Source: Erpobdella octoculata
Lineage: Eukaryota > Annelida > Clitellata > Hirudinida > Erpobdellidae
Assembly (NCBI GenBank): GCA_963978895.1
Contig: OZ022246.1
Location: 22,588,758 to 22,652,757, forward strand
Direction: 5' to 3'
Length of the DNA: 64,000 bases
Numbering within the stretch: the first letter of the stretch is position 1; every line of letters starts with the position of its first letter. The position numbers were made by a program, and so were the translations under genes. The notes beneath the pieces are model-generated. The model did not search any database. It saw nothing but the letters and a program-made list of their open reading frames with translations, and was not told the DNA's origin. This document shows, piece by piece, positions 33,170 to 43,850 of the stretch.

Positions 33170-34492
33170 TCAAATTATAAGTTATTTTAGCTGGTTTTTT
33201 AACTGTCTTACAGTTTCATTGTTAGACAAACCTGAATATTTTGTACCAGTTATTTTTATTATTGGTGCTTTATTAAAATTGTTATAAGTTTGTAGATATT
33301 TTATTATCAAATGCGTTTTGTAAAATACAAATAAATCTAAATTTATATCAAATAAATAAATAGTTAATTATACACTTAAAAATTCATATTTTAAACCAAT
33401 GACTTTTTAAATGTTATAGTTCACATAACTTAGCTTGTTTTGTATTGCCAAAAACTTCAAATGCTGGTCAAACTTATCAAAATCTTATTAATTTTTCAAT
33501 TATATATTAGTCAACGACGTGAATAATTTAAAGAATAAAAAGTTAAACCTGAGTTTAAAAAACAGCAGCTTATAGTACAAGTCACGCATTTTTGTTTTTA
33601 AAATAAACACTACAGAGAGTTTTTTAGATGAACGTCAAATTTGGAAAAAAATTTAAAACAAATTAATTTCTTGAAAAATCAATAAGCAATGTGCAATTTA
33701 TTGTGCGACTCTAATAAAAACCAAACTTAACACAAATGGTAAATATAATAAATAAATTTTAAAACTTAACAAACAATGCAAACTGCATACAATAGATGAC
33801 AAAATTGAAATTCTCAACCGAAAATCAGCCAACAAAAATTTTCAAACCTCATCGAAAATATTTAAATAAACAACGTGATTGATTTATTTATTGTTGTTAA
33901 ATTAACGACAACAATTTTTTTTTTGCTTAATGGGAACCAAGATCAATCAGATTTATTTTAGCAAATAATTTACAACAAAACATGCAAAAAATGATTGTTA
34001 TTTTTCAATTGTTTATGCCAATTCGTGTTTAAATACAATTGAAATTTTTTGCACAATATGTGCTGCTAGGGATTTTAAAATTCAAAATAAAAAAATTTTA
34101 AATTTCTATTGCTTTGAAATCTTTAAACAAATTTTTTCTTCAATTTTTTTCTTTTTTCCTTTATGTTTTATGAAAAAGTGTAAAATTTTTTACTGAGTTT
34201 AGTTTTTTTCTTATAACTTTAAGACAGTTCAATTATTGTTTAAATAAACTTCAACGATTCCCGCTTCTTCAACATCCATTGCTGTTTTACTCAGCTAAAT
34301 ATTTTTAAGCGAACCAAAAACGGCAGTAAAACACTGTTTGAGCTGTGATCACCATCAGTCATCATGTCTTCAAGCTATCAAATAAAATTTTAATCATACC
34401 GGCACTATAAACAAATTTTTATAAACTCAAGTTTTTAATATTGTAGACAAGTGAACTTTATTCAAAAACCTTTCTAACAATTAACAATTTAC
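33170..34492. other. 5' flank of locus 5, shared with 28.9-29.3 kb
   Basis: The TTGAAAAATCAATAAGCAAT segment and the following 180 bp parallel 28940-29160. No gene. Confidence 0.45.
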
Positions 34493-34777
34493 TTTTTTAT
34501 TACAAACTTTTATTTAGGTTACAATCTCTGTTTATGAGTGTGGCTTTCTTTGTATGCAAATCTTGCAAGTGAAATTTAACCAGTTTTTTTACTTTCTAGG
34601 AAACTGAAATTTTCAGCATAGCTTTATATTGGATGGCAATACAGAATTCAATTAGAAAAAAAACGTAATTTGAACATCTTTTGTATACATACACACAGAC
34701 ACACATACACACATTGAGTTTATTTGAAATCAAAGTTTGTGTTAAAAACTCGTTTTTTTTTCTTTACTTGTTTTTAA
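34493..34777 (-). repeat. Dispersed repeat family D1, copy 3 (inverted)
   Basis: Reverse complement of the family at 18265-18507: CTTTTATTTAGGTTACAATC at the left end, TAGCTTTATATTGGATGGCA in the middle, AACTCGTTTTT near the right. Confidence 0.8.
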
Positions 34778-34879
34778 ATAAACTTTAAAGATTCCCGACT
34801 TTCCAGCATTCACTGCAACTTTCATTAAACTCATTATTTTAAGCAAATCGAAATACCAACGCTTTTAAATTATTTTCAA

Positions 34880-35545
34880 ATACAATTCAACGTGATTTGT
34901 GCCAGAAACATTATCATGATCATCATCACCTTGATTATTGCCAATGGAGCTCCTCGGCGGTCGAAACATCAGATTTGTCAGCAAGTCTGCAAGCCTGTAG
35001 AAATGTCATCCTTCACAACGTCCAGACATTTTTCCGCGGTCTTGCTTGGCCTGTTACCATAAAACCAGCCGTTGAAAACATTCACTGGAATCCTTTTTAC
35101 ATTCATACTCTTAATATGACCTAAGTAAGAAAGCAATCTCCGTTGGATTTTTCTTCAATAACTTCATTTGATCTTCAGCGCTGAGTTTATTTTTTTATTT
35201 CTCCATTTATCTTTAAAGCTGACACCCCAAATTTTTTTCCAAAACAGGAATTTTAAAAACGCGCATTCTAGATTCATCTGTTTGTTTTCATTGCTCATGT
35301 TGTTGAGTTGTGTAGAAGCACTGAAATCAGTGTTTCATGCACTTAAACTTTGGTCATCAAGCTGATGTTTCTACGTTTTTTAAAATGTTTTGTGCGAGTT
35401 GGCAGCTCCTGATGCCAAACGTCTCTTGCCTTCAACCTCACGTTTTGCCTCTTGAAAAATCAATCCGCCTAAATAATTTAAATTGATCAACTTGCTTTAA
35501 AACTGTTCCACCGACAATGTTGAAAGACAATAATAAAATTATATA
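34880..35545 (-). pseudogene. LINE reverse-transcriptase relic, C-terminal part
   Basis: Reading the minus strand from about 35545 in shifting frames gives GGTVLKQVDQFKYLGGLIF, then EGKRRLASGAAN, and further on a GHI/NRPSKTAEKCLDVVKDD stretch. This order (VxQFKYLG strand, K.RI.L.K, then G..GRP...W..V..D) is the end of many LINE reverse transcriptases. Many stops and frameshifts; dead. It lies between loci 5 and 6. Confidence 0.65.
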
Positions 35546-36198
35546 TGTGACAATTACATGTCACCATTTTGTAAAGCACATTTTAATTGTAATAAACAAA
35601 CGTTGTTTATTTTATTGAGAAACTATTGTTATAAATTGTCTATTTGATAAAGCCCTGCATTATTTCAATTTTTTTTCTTTAAAAATCAAAGAAGTAATTT
35701 ATTCCTGGAGACGCACAACGTTTGTTGGCTGGTGTCTTGCAGAAATAACAGGTATTCTATAGAAACACAGCAATAAGCAAACCACCATTAAAACAAGAAA
35801 AGACAACAAACATAGGCGTAAAGTTAATATAATGCCGAATGGCAAGCACATAACAATGAAGAACAAAATTAAAATTACAAAACAATTAAACCAATAGTTT
35901 TGGCTCATTTAAAATTGCTGAGACCAACGACATAAAACCTTTTTTCTGGTTGTTGAGATATTGTTTTTTTAGAAAAAAAACAATTAATTAGATTGTTTTG
36001 TTCTATGTTTGAACAGACATTTTTGCAGTTTCAGTTGCTTAATCACTTTAGTTGCTTAGGCTTATCGTGTTTTAACACATCTGAAATTGTTTATACTGTG
36101 GCCTAGGTACATTAAGATTCGTATAAGATTGAGTGTTGCTAAAAATTGTTAGACTTCTCCACGCAGCTATTGATCCTCAAAGACAAAAAAATCACTAT

Positions 36199-36464
36199 TG
36201 CAGATAAGACTAGCGTGTGCGGTGTTTATGGCAAGGCTGACAGTCCCACATATTGGTCGCTAACTCCACAAGCGCACATTGGACTTTAACCCTTAACCGA
36301 AGTTGGTACCCATATTTCGGCCACTTAAAGCTGAACCGCTGAATTATCGTGAGTACACGTGTGTTGGCTTTTTGCTCAAGAAATTACGTGCCCGGACCGG
36401 GAATCGAACCCGGGCCCTCGACTCTCAAGGCCGGTGTCTAAACCACTAGACCAACACGTCTCAT
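36199..36464 (-). mobile_element. tRNA-derived SINE with 35-bp flanking duplication
   Basis: The minus strand starts with a tRNA-like head: GTTGGTCTAGTGGTTTAGAC (box A) and GGGTTCGATTCCC (box B), then TTGAGCAAAAAGCC. A weak anticodon arm (CGGC CTTGAGA GTCG) would read TGA, but there is no serine-type long variable arm, so this is SINE rather than a working tRNA. Flanks 36164-36198 and 36465-36499 are 35 bp with two differences, a long target duplication. It is inserted into flank sequence paralogous to 43250-43310. Confidence 0.85.
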
Positions 36465-36635
36465 CAGCTATTGATCCTCAAGGACAACAAAATCACTATG
36501 GATAAAAAATTAATATAAAACGAATTAAACAACTTTTAAGATAAACATACTGTAATTTTGTTACATGAAAAATAAAAATGTCAACATTTTTTATTAAAAT
36601 GTCAACAGTTTTTATTAAAATGTGTTTACGGACGG

Positions 36636-36705
36636 ACGCTGGTGGTATAGCAGTAAGGCATCAGCCTATATTCCTAAGAATCTCCGGTTTCATTCTTGCC
36701 AGCGT
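36636..36705 (+). mobile_element. Degenerate tRNA-like SINE head
   Basis: A 70-nt stretch with a perfect 7-bp acceptor-like stem (ACGCTGG/CCAGCGT), box A-like TGGTATAGCAGTAAGG and a decayed box B (CGGTTTCATTCTT). The anticodon arm does not fold well. The downstream 110 bp (to GCCACGTTAAA near 36815) is the likely body. A tRNA pseudogene is the alternative. Confidence 0.55.
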
Positions 36706-37187
36706 TTGCAAGTAGTGTAGGTATGCGCCTGTAAATGGCTGCTTCTGGTTGTTCTGAGAAATGGGTTTACGAGTGATTTGTTGCCTAAATTTCTAAGGAC
36801 TAAGGCCACGTTAAAAATTATAACTTCAAACAAATCAAACTTTCAAGCTTACAAAAAAAAACTAAATCTTGACACCAAGACTAAATTTTGATCAGTGTTC
36901 AGAAAGTTTTAAAAACATTAAAAACCAAAATTGCCACAAATTGTTTTTAATTGAAGTATTTTTGCCACTTAAATTATACAGTGTTCTTCTAAAAAAAAAT
37001 TTAAATCTCAGTATCGCCAAGTCTGCAGCATTTTACTACACTCAAAGTTTTCAAGTAAACGAAAATTGGCTTCAAGACAATTTAAACTTAAGATACATTT
37101 ATTATTCACGTTTTTTTATTAGATTGAAAAATTAAATGTAGCGTGGAATCATTGGTCAACAAATTTTAACAAAAAAGGTTAGATCAG

Positions 37188-39359
37188 TTAAATGTAGTTC
37201 TTCAACCAAACATTCCAGTTTGTATCATTAACAAGTGCAGATTGATTAACATATGCTGATGGAGCATCGTGGAGGATGCAAGTTTTACTTCTTGAATTTA
37301 TTTTCTCAACACTGACAGATCGACATTGAAGAATAGAAAAACATTTAATTATGCATTCTTGTTCACTACGACATTTTGTTGCAACAATTGTGTTGTTGGC
37401 CAGTTTGTTGTTTTTCCTTATCATCCAAAGTGTATCTAAAGTAGTTTTCGATAAAGAATAAATTTAAAAAAAACTAAGGAATACAATTTTAACGTTTTAA
37501 AGAATTAATATTGAAATTAAAATTAAAATATAAAAAGGATAAGAAAACAGAATCATAATTTCCCAGCATCAATAATTCACTCAATCAATTAAACACACAC
37601 TTACGAAAGCACAGGTAGATGACCGGGTTAAATATCATTAAGCATCGTATTCAGGTTCACATACACATACATACACAGAGGTTGTGAAAAATGAAGCAAA
37701 ATGGAATGTGAAACTTGAACAACGTACTTTTTAAGTAAAAATCTCTATTACTATTCACTTTGCGTGGTTGTATTATTTAAAATAAAAATATTATTTATTC
37801 TCATTTATTATTATCAAATTTATTCAAGAATGTTTCAGTAAGACAATAATTGCTCCCTCAAATTTTTCTTGGTTCCAAGATAGACATGTGTGTCTGTCAA
37901 TATGCGTGTAGAGGCTTACCTGCTGGTTATTGTAAAGATAATCATATGAGTATGTGGGTATGCATGTAAAGACTTACCTGTCTGTTATGGTGATGATAAA
38001 CGCGTGTCTATGCAGTTATGCGAGTGGAAGCTTACCTGTTGATTATATTTAAAAAAATTAACATGGCCTAGAAGTCATCCGACTAACGTCACGTTAAAGA
38101 TTGTGGCCTAGAAGTCATCCGACTAACGCCACGTTAAAGATAGTCAAAATGAATTGCATTGAATGTGTGTATGTGTGTATGTGTGTATGCGAGTTTGCGT
38201 GAGGAAATTTACCTGTTTATTATTGGGTTGTAAATAGACGGCATGTGTAAATATTTTAATGCTTTAATTGGGTTGTTGTTTTTGTAGCTTTAGTTGAGTT
38301 GCTGAAATGGAGGTCAATAAATATTTAGATGAAGTTGAATTTGTTTGATTAAAACAATTATCAACCGTATTTGAGAGATAATGTTATTAACTGTATGTGT
38401 TTATGAGTGCATGTGCAGTGTACAAACGTGCTAGTTGTGTGTGTGCACGCCTGCAAACATATACCATACAATTCTCCATGTTTTTCAATCATCTATAATA
38501 TCTATATTTGATTATTTTCAATTATGTCGTCAGATACTTAAGAACAGAAACGCTAGTGCCAATCAGAAAATCAAAATCTAATAACAAATAGTTGAACTAA
38601 CTTAGGAACTTTAAAAGTTTTTTTTTAAACACCTGGTCTCTAAATAAAATAAAAAAAACAAACAAAATGTAACCTTGTACAGCAAAAGCTTCAATTTCAC
38701 AAATGGTAAACCACCCTGCTCCATTATAAGGTTGTTGAGCAATAAGATATCTGTAAGCAGGAATGCCAGTATCACAGTATACTCTGTGACGAACACTTGG
38801 TTGTGTTATGCTTGGATATTGACCGCACAATGGATAACTGCCTCTGATTATATTGGAACCACTTGGAAAATAATTTTGATTGGTGACCCCAATTATAAAA
38901 TAATGAAATCTAATTTCTGGAAAACATTGGTTTTGTTTTGTTTTAATATAATAAAATTTTTACCATTCTATAAATATGTTAATTCGATAAAAGTTTCTTA
39001 CGGTTACTGTCCCTATTCCACACATCAACATAGTTAATGGTATATTCAATCAGCATATCTACGACAAACCAGTTTCCAAGAGTTGGCCTATCATTTATAT
39101 GTGCACAACTTCCATGTTCAAGAATAGGATCATAATTGCCATCAACTGCCAAGCCAGCACTGTATGACCACAATGTACTACTTTGTGTTGTTGGCTTTTT
39201 CAATAGAACATTGGTTCTTCCGTGTCCTTAAAAATTAAAAGAACAAATTGTCGTTTGACGATAATTAATTTTTAATTTTAAAAATTGCTTACCTTGTGTT
39301 GATATTAAAATTAAAAATATCCCAATTATCGTATAGAACTGCCTTTTTTTGAGTTTCAT
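37188..39359 (-). CDS. Secreted F-type lectin/PAN protein, locus 6
   Basis: Minus-strand exons: 39359-39293 (signal MKLKKRQFYTIIGIFLILIS, 67 nt), 39226-39002 (225), 38916-38674 (243), 37435-37188 (248); phase-1 throughout, 260 residues, intact. Half 1 has KPTTQSSTLWSYSAGLAVDG, CAHIND and WNRD; half 2 has FHYFIIGVTNQ, CGQYP, FTICEIEAF; PAN has CRSEQECIIKC and QCRSV and ends WLKNYI. The lectin halves group with locus 8 (LEHGSCAH, PTLGNW) whereas the PAN groups with locus 5 (IIKCFSILQC), a mosaic pattern. The half-2/PAN intron (37436-38673) has repeated GTAAG-donor-like words. Confidence 0.88.
37890..38240. repeat. Degenerate 58-bp repeats in the last intron of locus 6
   Basis: TTACCTG occurs at 37916, 37974, 38032 and 38209, each after a TATGCGTGTA/GTGGAAG-like stretch; the first three are 58 bp apart. 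A separate 43-bp pair containing GGCCTAGAAGTCATCCGACT is at 38066-38145. Confidence 0.75.
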
Positions 39360-39878
39360 TTTTATATTGCTGCCAAAAATTTAGATTTTAAATATTCAAT
39401 TTAACTTAAATATTTTGCACGTTCTTCTTTTAATATTGAAGAGTTTATGTAATTTTCTACACTTTTCAGGTTTTGCTATTTCAACAAAAAACAATAACAA
39501 AAATAGTTTATTTGTTGAAAATTTAAATGAGTTTGTGCATATTTATAGCTGAAAATTATTTCAATCAATAAATTTAAGAACTCGATTTTTGGACGCACCA
39601 CCGATTCATTCAAGCAAAGTGTGTGTCGGCATGAAATTATTTTGTTTCCAAGAAACGTTGCAGACAGCTTAATCGATGAATGGGCAAAACTCACATAAAA
39701 AATGACAAATGTGATTTGTACATGCAGGAACATCAAGTTGTAGAGAAACCTAACCCTTATTCATATTACTCGACAATTTTCATCATTCGTTGATTGTTGA
39801 CGTTCTTGTTTACACAATTGAAACTGTTTTCCCAATTTCCTACATTCTTATACCTGTACACTTTTGAACAGTCACTGG
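39360..39878. other. 5' flank of locus 6
   Basis: No gene. The ATCGATGAATGGGCAAAACTC stretch near 39672 parallels 19614 and 46117, so this flank too is part of the duplicated unit. Confidence 0.4.
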
Positions 39879-40200
39879 CAGTGGCGTAGCCACTATCAAA
39901 GAGTATGGAAGTTCTCGGGGCAAGCCTAAAATACATAGGCGTAGGGAAAGTTTATGCGGTTGTGGGGCAAGGCTGGCGTCTGTCCAAAAAAAATTGAAAT
40001 CCAATTATCCAATTTAAAAAATCTTCATTTTTTTCTAAAAAATAACTTCATAACCGAGAATAGTCGTGGATACTTTTCCCAGAAAAGTTTTAAACCCTCT
40101 CTTTATTTTTCCTCCACTTACCCAAAAAAATTATTTAACCACTCAATCTGGGAAGGTTTTTCACCTCCTACCCCCGTTTGTACGCCTATGCTAAAATATA
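39879..40200 (+). mobile_element. hAT-like element end, eroded
   Basis: CAGTGGCGTAGCCAC at the left is a common hAT terminal motif. A CGTACAAACG-type counterpart (plus strand TTTGTACGCCTATGC) is near 40180. I could not find an 8-bp duplication. GC-richer than its surroundings. Confidence 0.4.
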
Positions 40201-40259
40201 CTGAGGTTCATCATACGGTCAGCACTTAAATTTTAAAATACAATTTAACCTAACTGACT

Positions 40260-41485
40260 GGCGTTTGAAACATCATCATCTTGGCCATTGCGACTCAATA
40301 GAGCGACTCGGTTGCCCAAACACCAGATTTGTCCGCTGCTTTCAATGTTCAGCAAGTTTTGCAAGCATTTAGAAGTGTGACATCTTTTTTTATACAACCC
40401 TTCTCCAAAATTTCCGTGCTCTTCTCCTCGGCCTGTCCCAAAAAAATCAACTGTTGAGCATTTTTACTGGAATCTTCTCTGCCTTTATTCTGTTAAGTAA
40501 AAAAGTCGTCTTCGTCAAATTTTCTCTACAACGTCACCCTTAGTCTTCAGCTCTGATTTTTACAAGGCTTATATTAACCTGTTTGCTGTTTGTTTCATGG
40601 ATTATTGTAAAACTTGTTTAAGACGATTCTAATGGTTGTAAGAAGTTGACTTTTTGCATGCAGGTGTATATCCGGTGACAATATACATTTATCAATTTTC
40701 AGATTTAAAAAAATTAAAAAAAAAGATTTAAACCTAAAAAACAAATAAGTAGGAAATATTTTAACCACTGGCTAAAAGTGAAACGTTTGCACGTGCAGAA
40801 TGGGAAGTTAGAAAAAAATTAAGTTATAATAAATACAATACACTTAAACAAATAAATTTGATAGAAAATATGATGTCTTGGTTAATCGAATACAAGATTC
40901 GTTCAACACTAAATACAAAAATCAGAGTGATTAAATAAGGCTTATATAATTTCAATACAAACATTTCGAAAACGGTCTGAAGTAATTTTTTAAATTTTTC
41001 ATGTTTCTGAGTAAAATAAAAGTACAGAGAGTATCAAGCTGACGTCTTAAGACTTTCAAATTATTTTGATAAGTGGGTTTGATGCATCTGTTGCCAACTT
41101 TTTATCTCAAGCTCAGTATTTCGGTTTTGCTTAAAATATTCAATTGTTCTATTTGTTTTAAAACTGCTCCACATATGTATTTCTGTTTTGCTGGAACTAA
41201 TTCGAAATCCAAAACTTAAATTTTTCGTGTATAGCTGATTAATCTGTGGTTGTAGATCATGCTGATCATTTTATAAAAACGTCATGTCGTCTGCAGAACG
41301 GATATTATATAATCTGTAGCCAGATACAAAAATTCCTGTTATGTCCAATCCAGCAAGAGCCATAACTAACTCAAGCATAATGTTGAACAACAGTGATGAA
41401 AGTACGCAGACCTACAGAACTTCCATCAGCGTCTCAAACCAGTTTGACATTTCATCATTGCCAGAAACAGGTTTTTATAAGTTCA
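40260..41485 (-). pseudogene. LINE reverse-transcriptase relic with ADD motif
   Basis: Minus-strand translation from about 41485 gives VLSSLLFNIMLELVMALAGL, then YRLYNIRSADDMTFL (the F/YADD catalytic box with S for F/Y), then FGFRISSSKTEIHMW. These are consecutive reverse-transcriptase motifs. The weaker end continues to about 40260, where the arrangement parallels 34880-35000. In-frame stops and shifts; inactive. It lies between loci 6 and 7. Confidence 0.7.
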
Positions 41486-41660
41486 AGTATACGATAGTGT
41501 TTACAATTAAATTTTATTCAAATCAGTCTCCAACTAAAAAATTTAAACGGGTGTTTCAAAATTGTGCAACAAAATAATATGTGTTTTTTTTTTTAATTTT
41601 TCTAACTATTATAATTACAACATTTGGATCTTTATCCTTTAACAAGCTAACATTATCTTT

Positions 41661-42796
41661 TTAGATGTAGATCTTCAACCAAACATTCCAGTTTGCATCA
41701 TTAACATATGCTGGTTGGTTAACATATGCTGATGGAGCATCGTGGAGGATGCAAATTTTACTTCTTGAATTTATTTTCTCAACACTGACAGATCGACATT
41801 GAACAAGTTGGTAACATTTAGTTACGCATTCCTGTTCACTTTGACATTTGGTTGAAACTATTGTGTGGTTGGCCAGTTTGTAGTTTTGCTTTTGTTTCCA
41901 AATTGTATCTGCAAAGTGTTGTTAAAACAGTTTTAAATAAAGACATCAATAAATATTTTCACAAATAAAAAATTACAATAACTTATAAAAACAATATTCT
42001 ACAAAATATTTTTAAAATAGATGATAATGAGTAAAAACGTTTTAATTTGTGAGAAAAATGATTTTCCAAATTTGCCAAAACCTAAAAATGTGTCTAAAAA
42101 TTGATTTGAAAAATCAAAATAACCTTGAACAGGAAAAGCTTCTATTTCACAAATAGTAAAAGCTCCTACTCCATTATAAGGTTGTTGAGCAATAAGATAT
42201 CTGTAAGCAGAAATGCCAGTATCACAGTATAATCTGTGACGAACACTTGGTTGTGCTGGACTTGGATACTGACCACACAATGGATAACTGCCTCTGATAA
42301 TATTTGATCCATTAGTGAAATAATTTTGATCAGTTAGTCCAATTACAAAATAATCCATCCTATTTTCTGGAAAGAAAACTTCGTTTCAAGTTTTTCAAAA
42401 ACCACTAAGAAAAAATTTATAATTTTATAAAAATATTTACCAAGGTAATTTCTATTCCAAACGTCTACGTAATTAATTTTATAACTATTTTGCATGTCCA
42501 CGACAATCCAGTTTCCTTGACCTGATAGATCATTTATATGCGCACAACTTCCATGATTAATCTCTGGATCACGATTTCCATCAACTGCCAGGTTAGCACC
42601 CCATGAGTTAACTGTACTATTTTGTTTTGCCGGCTTTTTCAATAAAACATTGGTGACTCTTTGCCCTTATATATCAGAACTTATTGTTATAAGTCAATAA
42701 CATATTACTAGCTAAAAAAAATTGAGCTTTACCTTGTATTGTAAATGAAATCATCAACATCCAAGTTATAATAACAATTTCCCGAGCAATTTCCAT
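41661..42796 (-). CDS. Secreted F-type lectin/PAN protein, locus 7
   Basis: Minus-strand exons: 42796-42733 (signal MEIAREIVIITWMLMISFTI, 64 nt), 42665-42441 (225), 42366-42124 (243), 41908-41661 (248); 259 residues, all phase 1, intact. Half 1 has KKPAKQNSTVNSWGANLAVD, CAHIND and WNRN; half 2 has DYFVIGLTDQ, CGQYP, FTICEIEAF; PAN has CQSEQECVTKC, QCRSV and KICILHD (Ile for the usual Thr). It is compact, like locus 4, its closest relative by signal peptide and the NQPAYVNDANW end. Confidence 0.9.
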
Positions 42797-42799
42797 TTC

Positions 42800-43850
42800 A
42801 TCAAATCCTAATTTCTAATCCTAACTGGTTGTTTAAATTTTTAAAGTTACGTTTATTAGCAAAACTTAAATATTTTTCAAAATGGATAACTGACAAAATC
42901 AAAAACAGCAAAGCAAAAATTGTAGCCATATTTTCTGTATCATTCAACATAATAAATATTATGACTGACGGTTGAAAACCTATTTTTTAACAATTGAGTT
43001 GAACTCATAGAAAAAAAAACTTTGATTTATTTCTTGAAAATTCGTTGTTAGCAAGTAAAGCAGAAAACGTATGACAATGAATGGTGAAGATGAAATTTGA
43101 CTAATTGTTTTGTTTCCTGTTTGAACAGACATTTATCCAGTGTCAGTTGCTTAATCGATTTGGTTGCTTAGTTTTATCGTGTTTAAACACAACCGAGATT
43201 GTTTACACTATGGTAAAGGTAATGTTAGTATTAGATTGAATGTTGCTAGGGATTGCTAGTTTTTTCACGCAGCCAGGGTATAGCTCAAAAACCAAAAAAG
43301 TCACAACTGAGAAAACAAATTTGAGCAAGCAATTCAACAAACTTTTTGGAAAAACATCATCTGACATCACATCATGAAAATTTACAAATCTAGTAGCTTT
43401 GATTAAATCGTGTCTACGTTTACAATCAAAAATAAATAAATTTTGACACCAAGATTTAATTTTGATCAAAGTTCAGAAAGGTTCTAAAAAAAGTAAAACC
43501 AGAACGGCCAAAAACATCTTCTGTAAAAAAAAGTTATCTTTTCAACTTTAAAACATTTAAACTTCAGTAATCGCGTTTTTTGAATAGAAAGATGAAAAAA
43601 AATCTAGTAGGGATTAGACTCATCACTAAACAGATGATATTTTTATTTTTATTTTGACATTAGTCTGTAAAACAAAAACGTTTTAAAACCTACATATGTA
43701 ATGTATACAAAATTAAAAATGATGAAGTAAAAACACGTGCTAAGGGGAAAACAATAAAGCAGATGTCGAGTCTCTTCCTCAAATTTGATTGTTATGGTTT
43801 CATTTTCTACATTTTAGAGTAATTTTCTACAAAATCTAAGCAAAAGATTG
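42800..43850. other. 5' flank of locus 7 and intergenic
   Basis: No gene. 43105-43310 parallels 36000-36190 (TGTTTGAACAGACATTT, GTTGCTTAATC, ATTGTTTACACTATGG), the flank that was expanded into a tandem array near 23.3 kb. Confidence 0.5.

Noticed and set aside
36370..36445. Functional tRNA gene on the minus strand
   Set aside because: Good A and B boxes but weak anticodon stem, wrong architecture for the apparent serine anticodon, and flanking duplications of a SINE.
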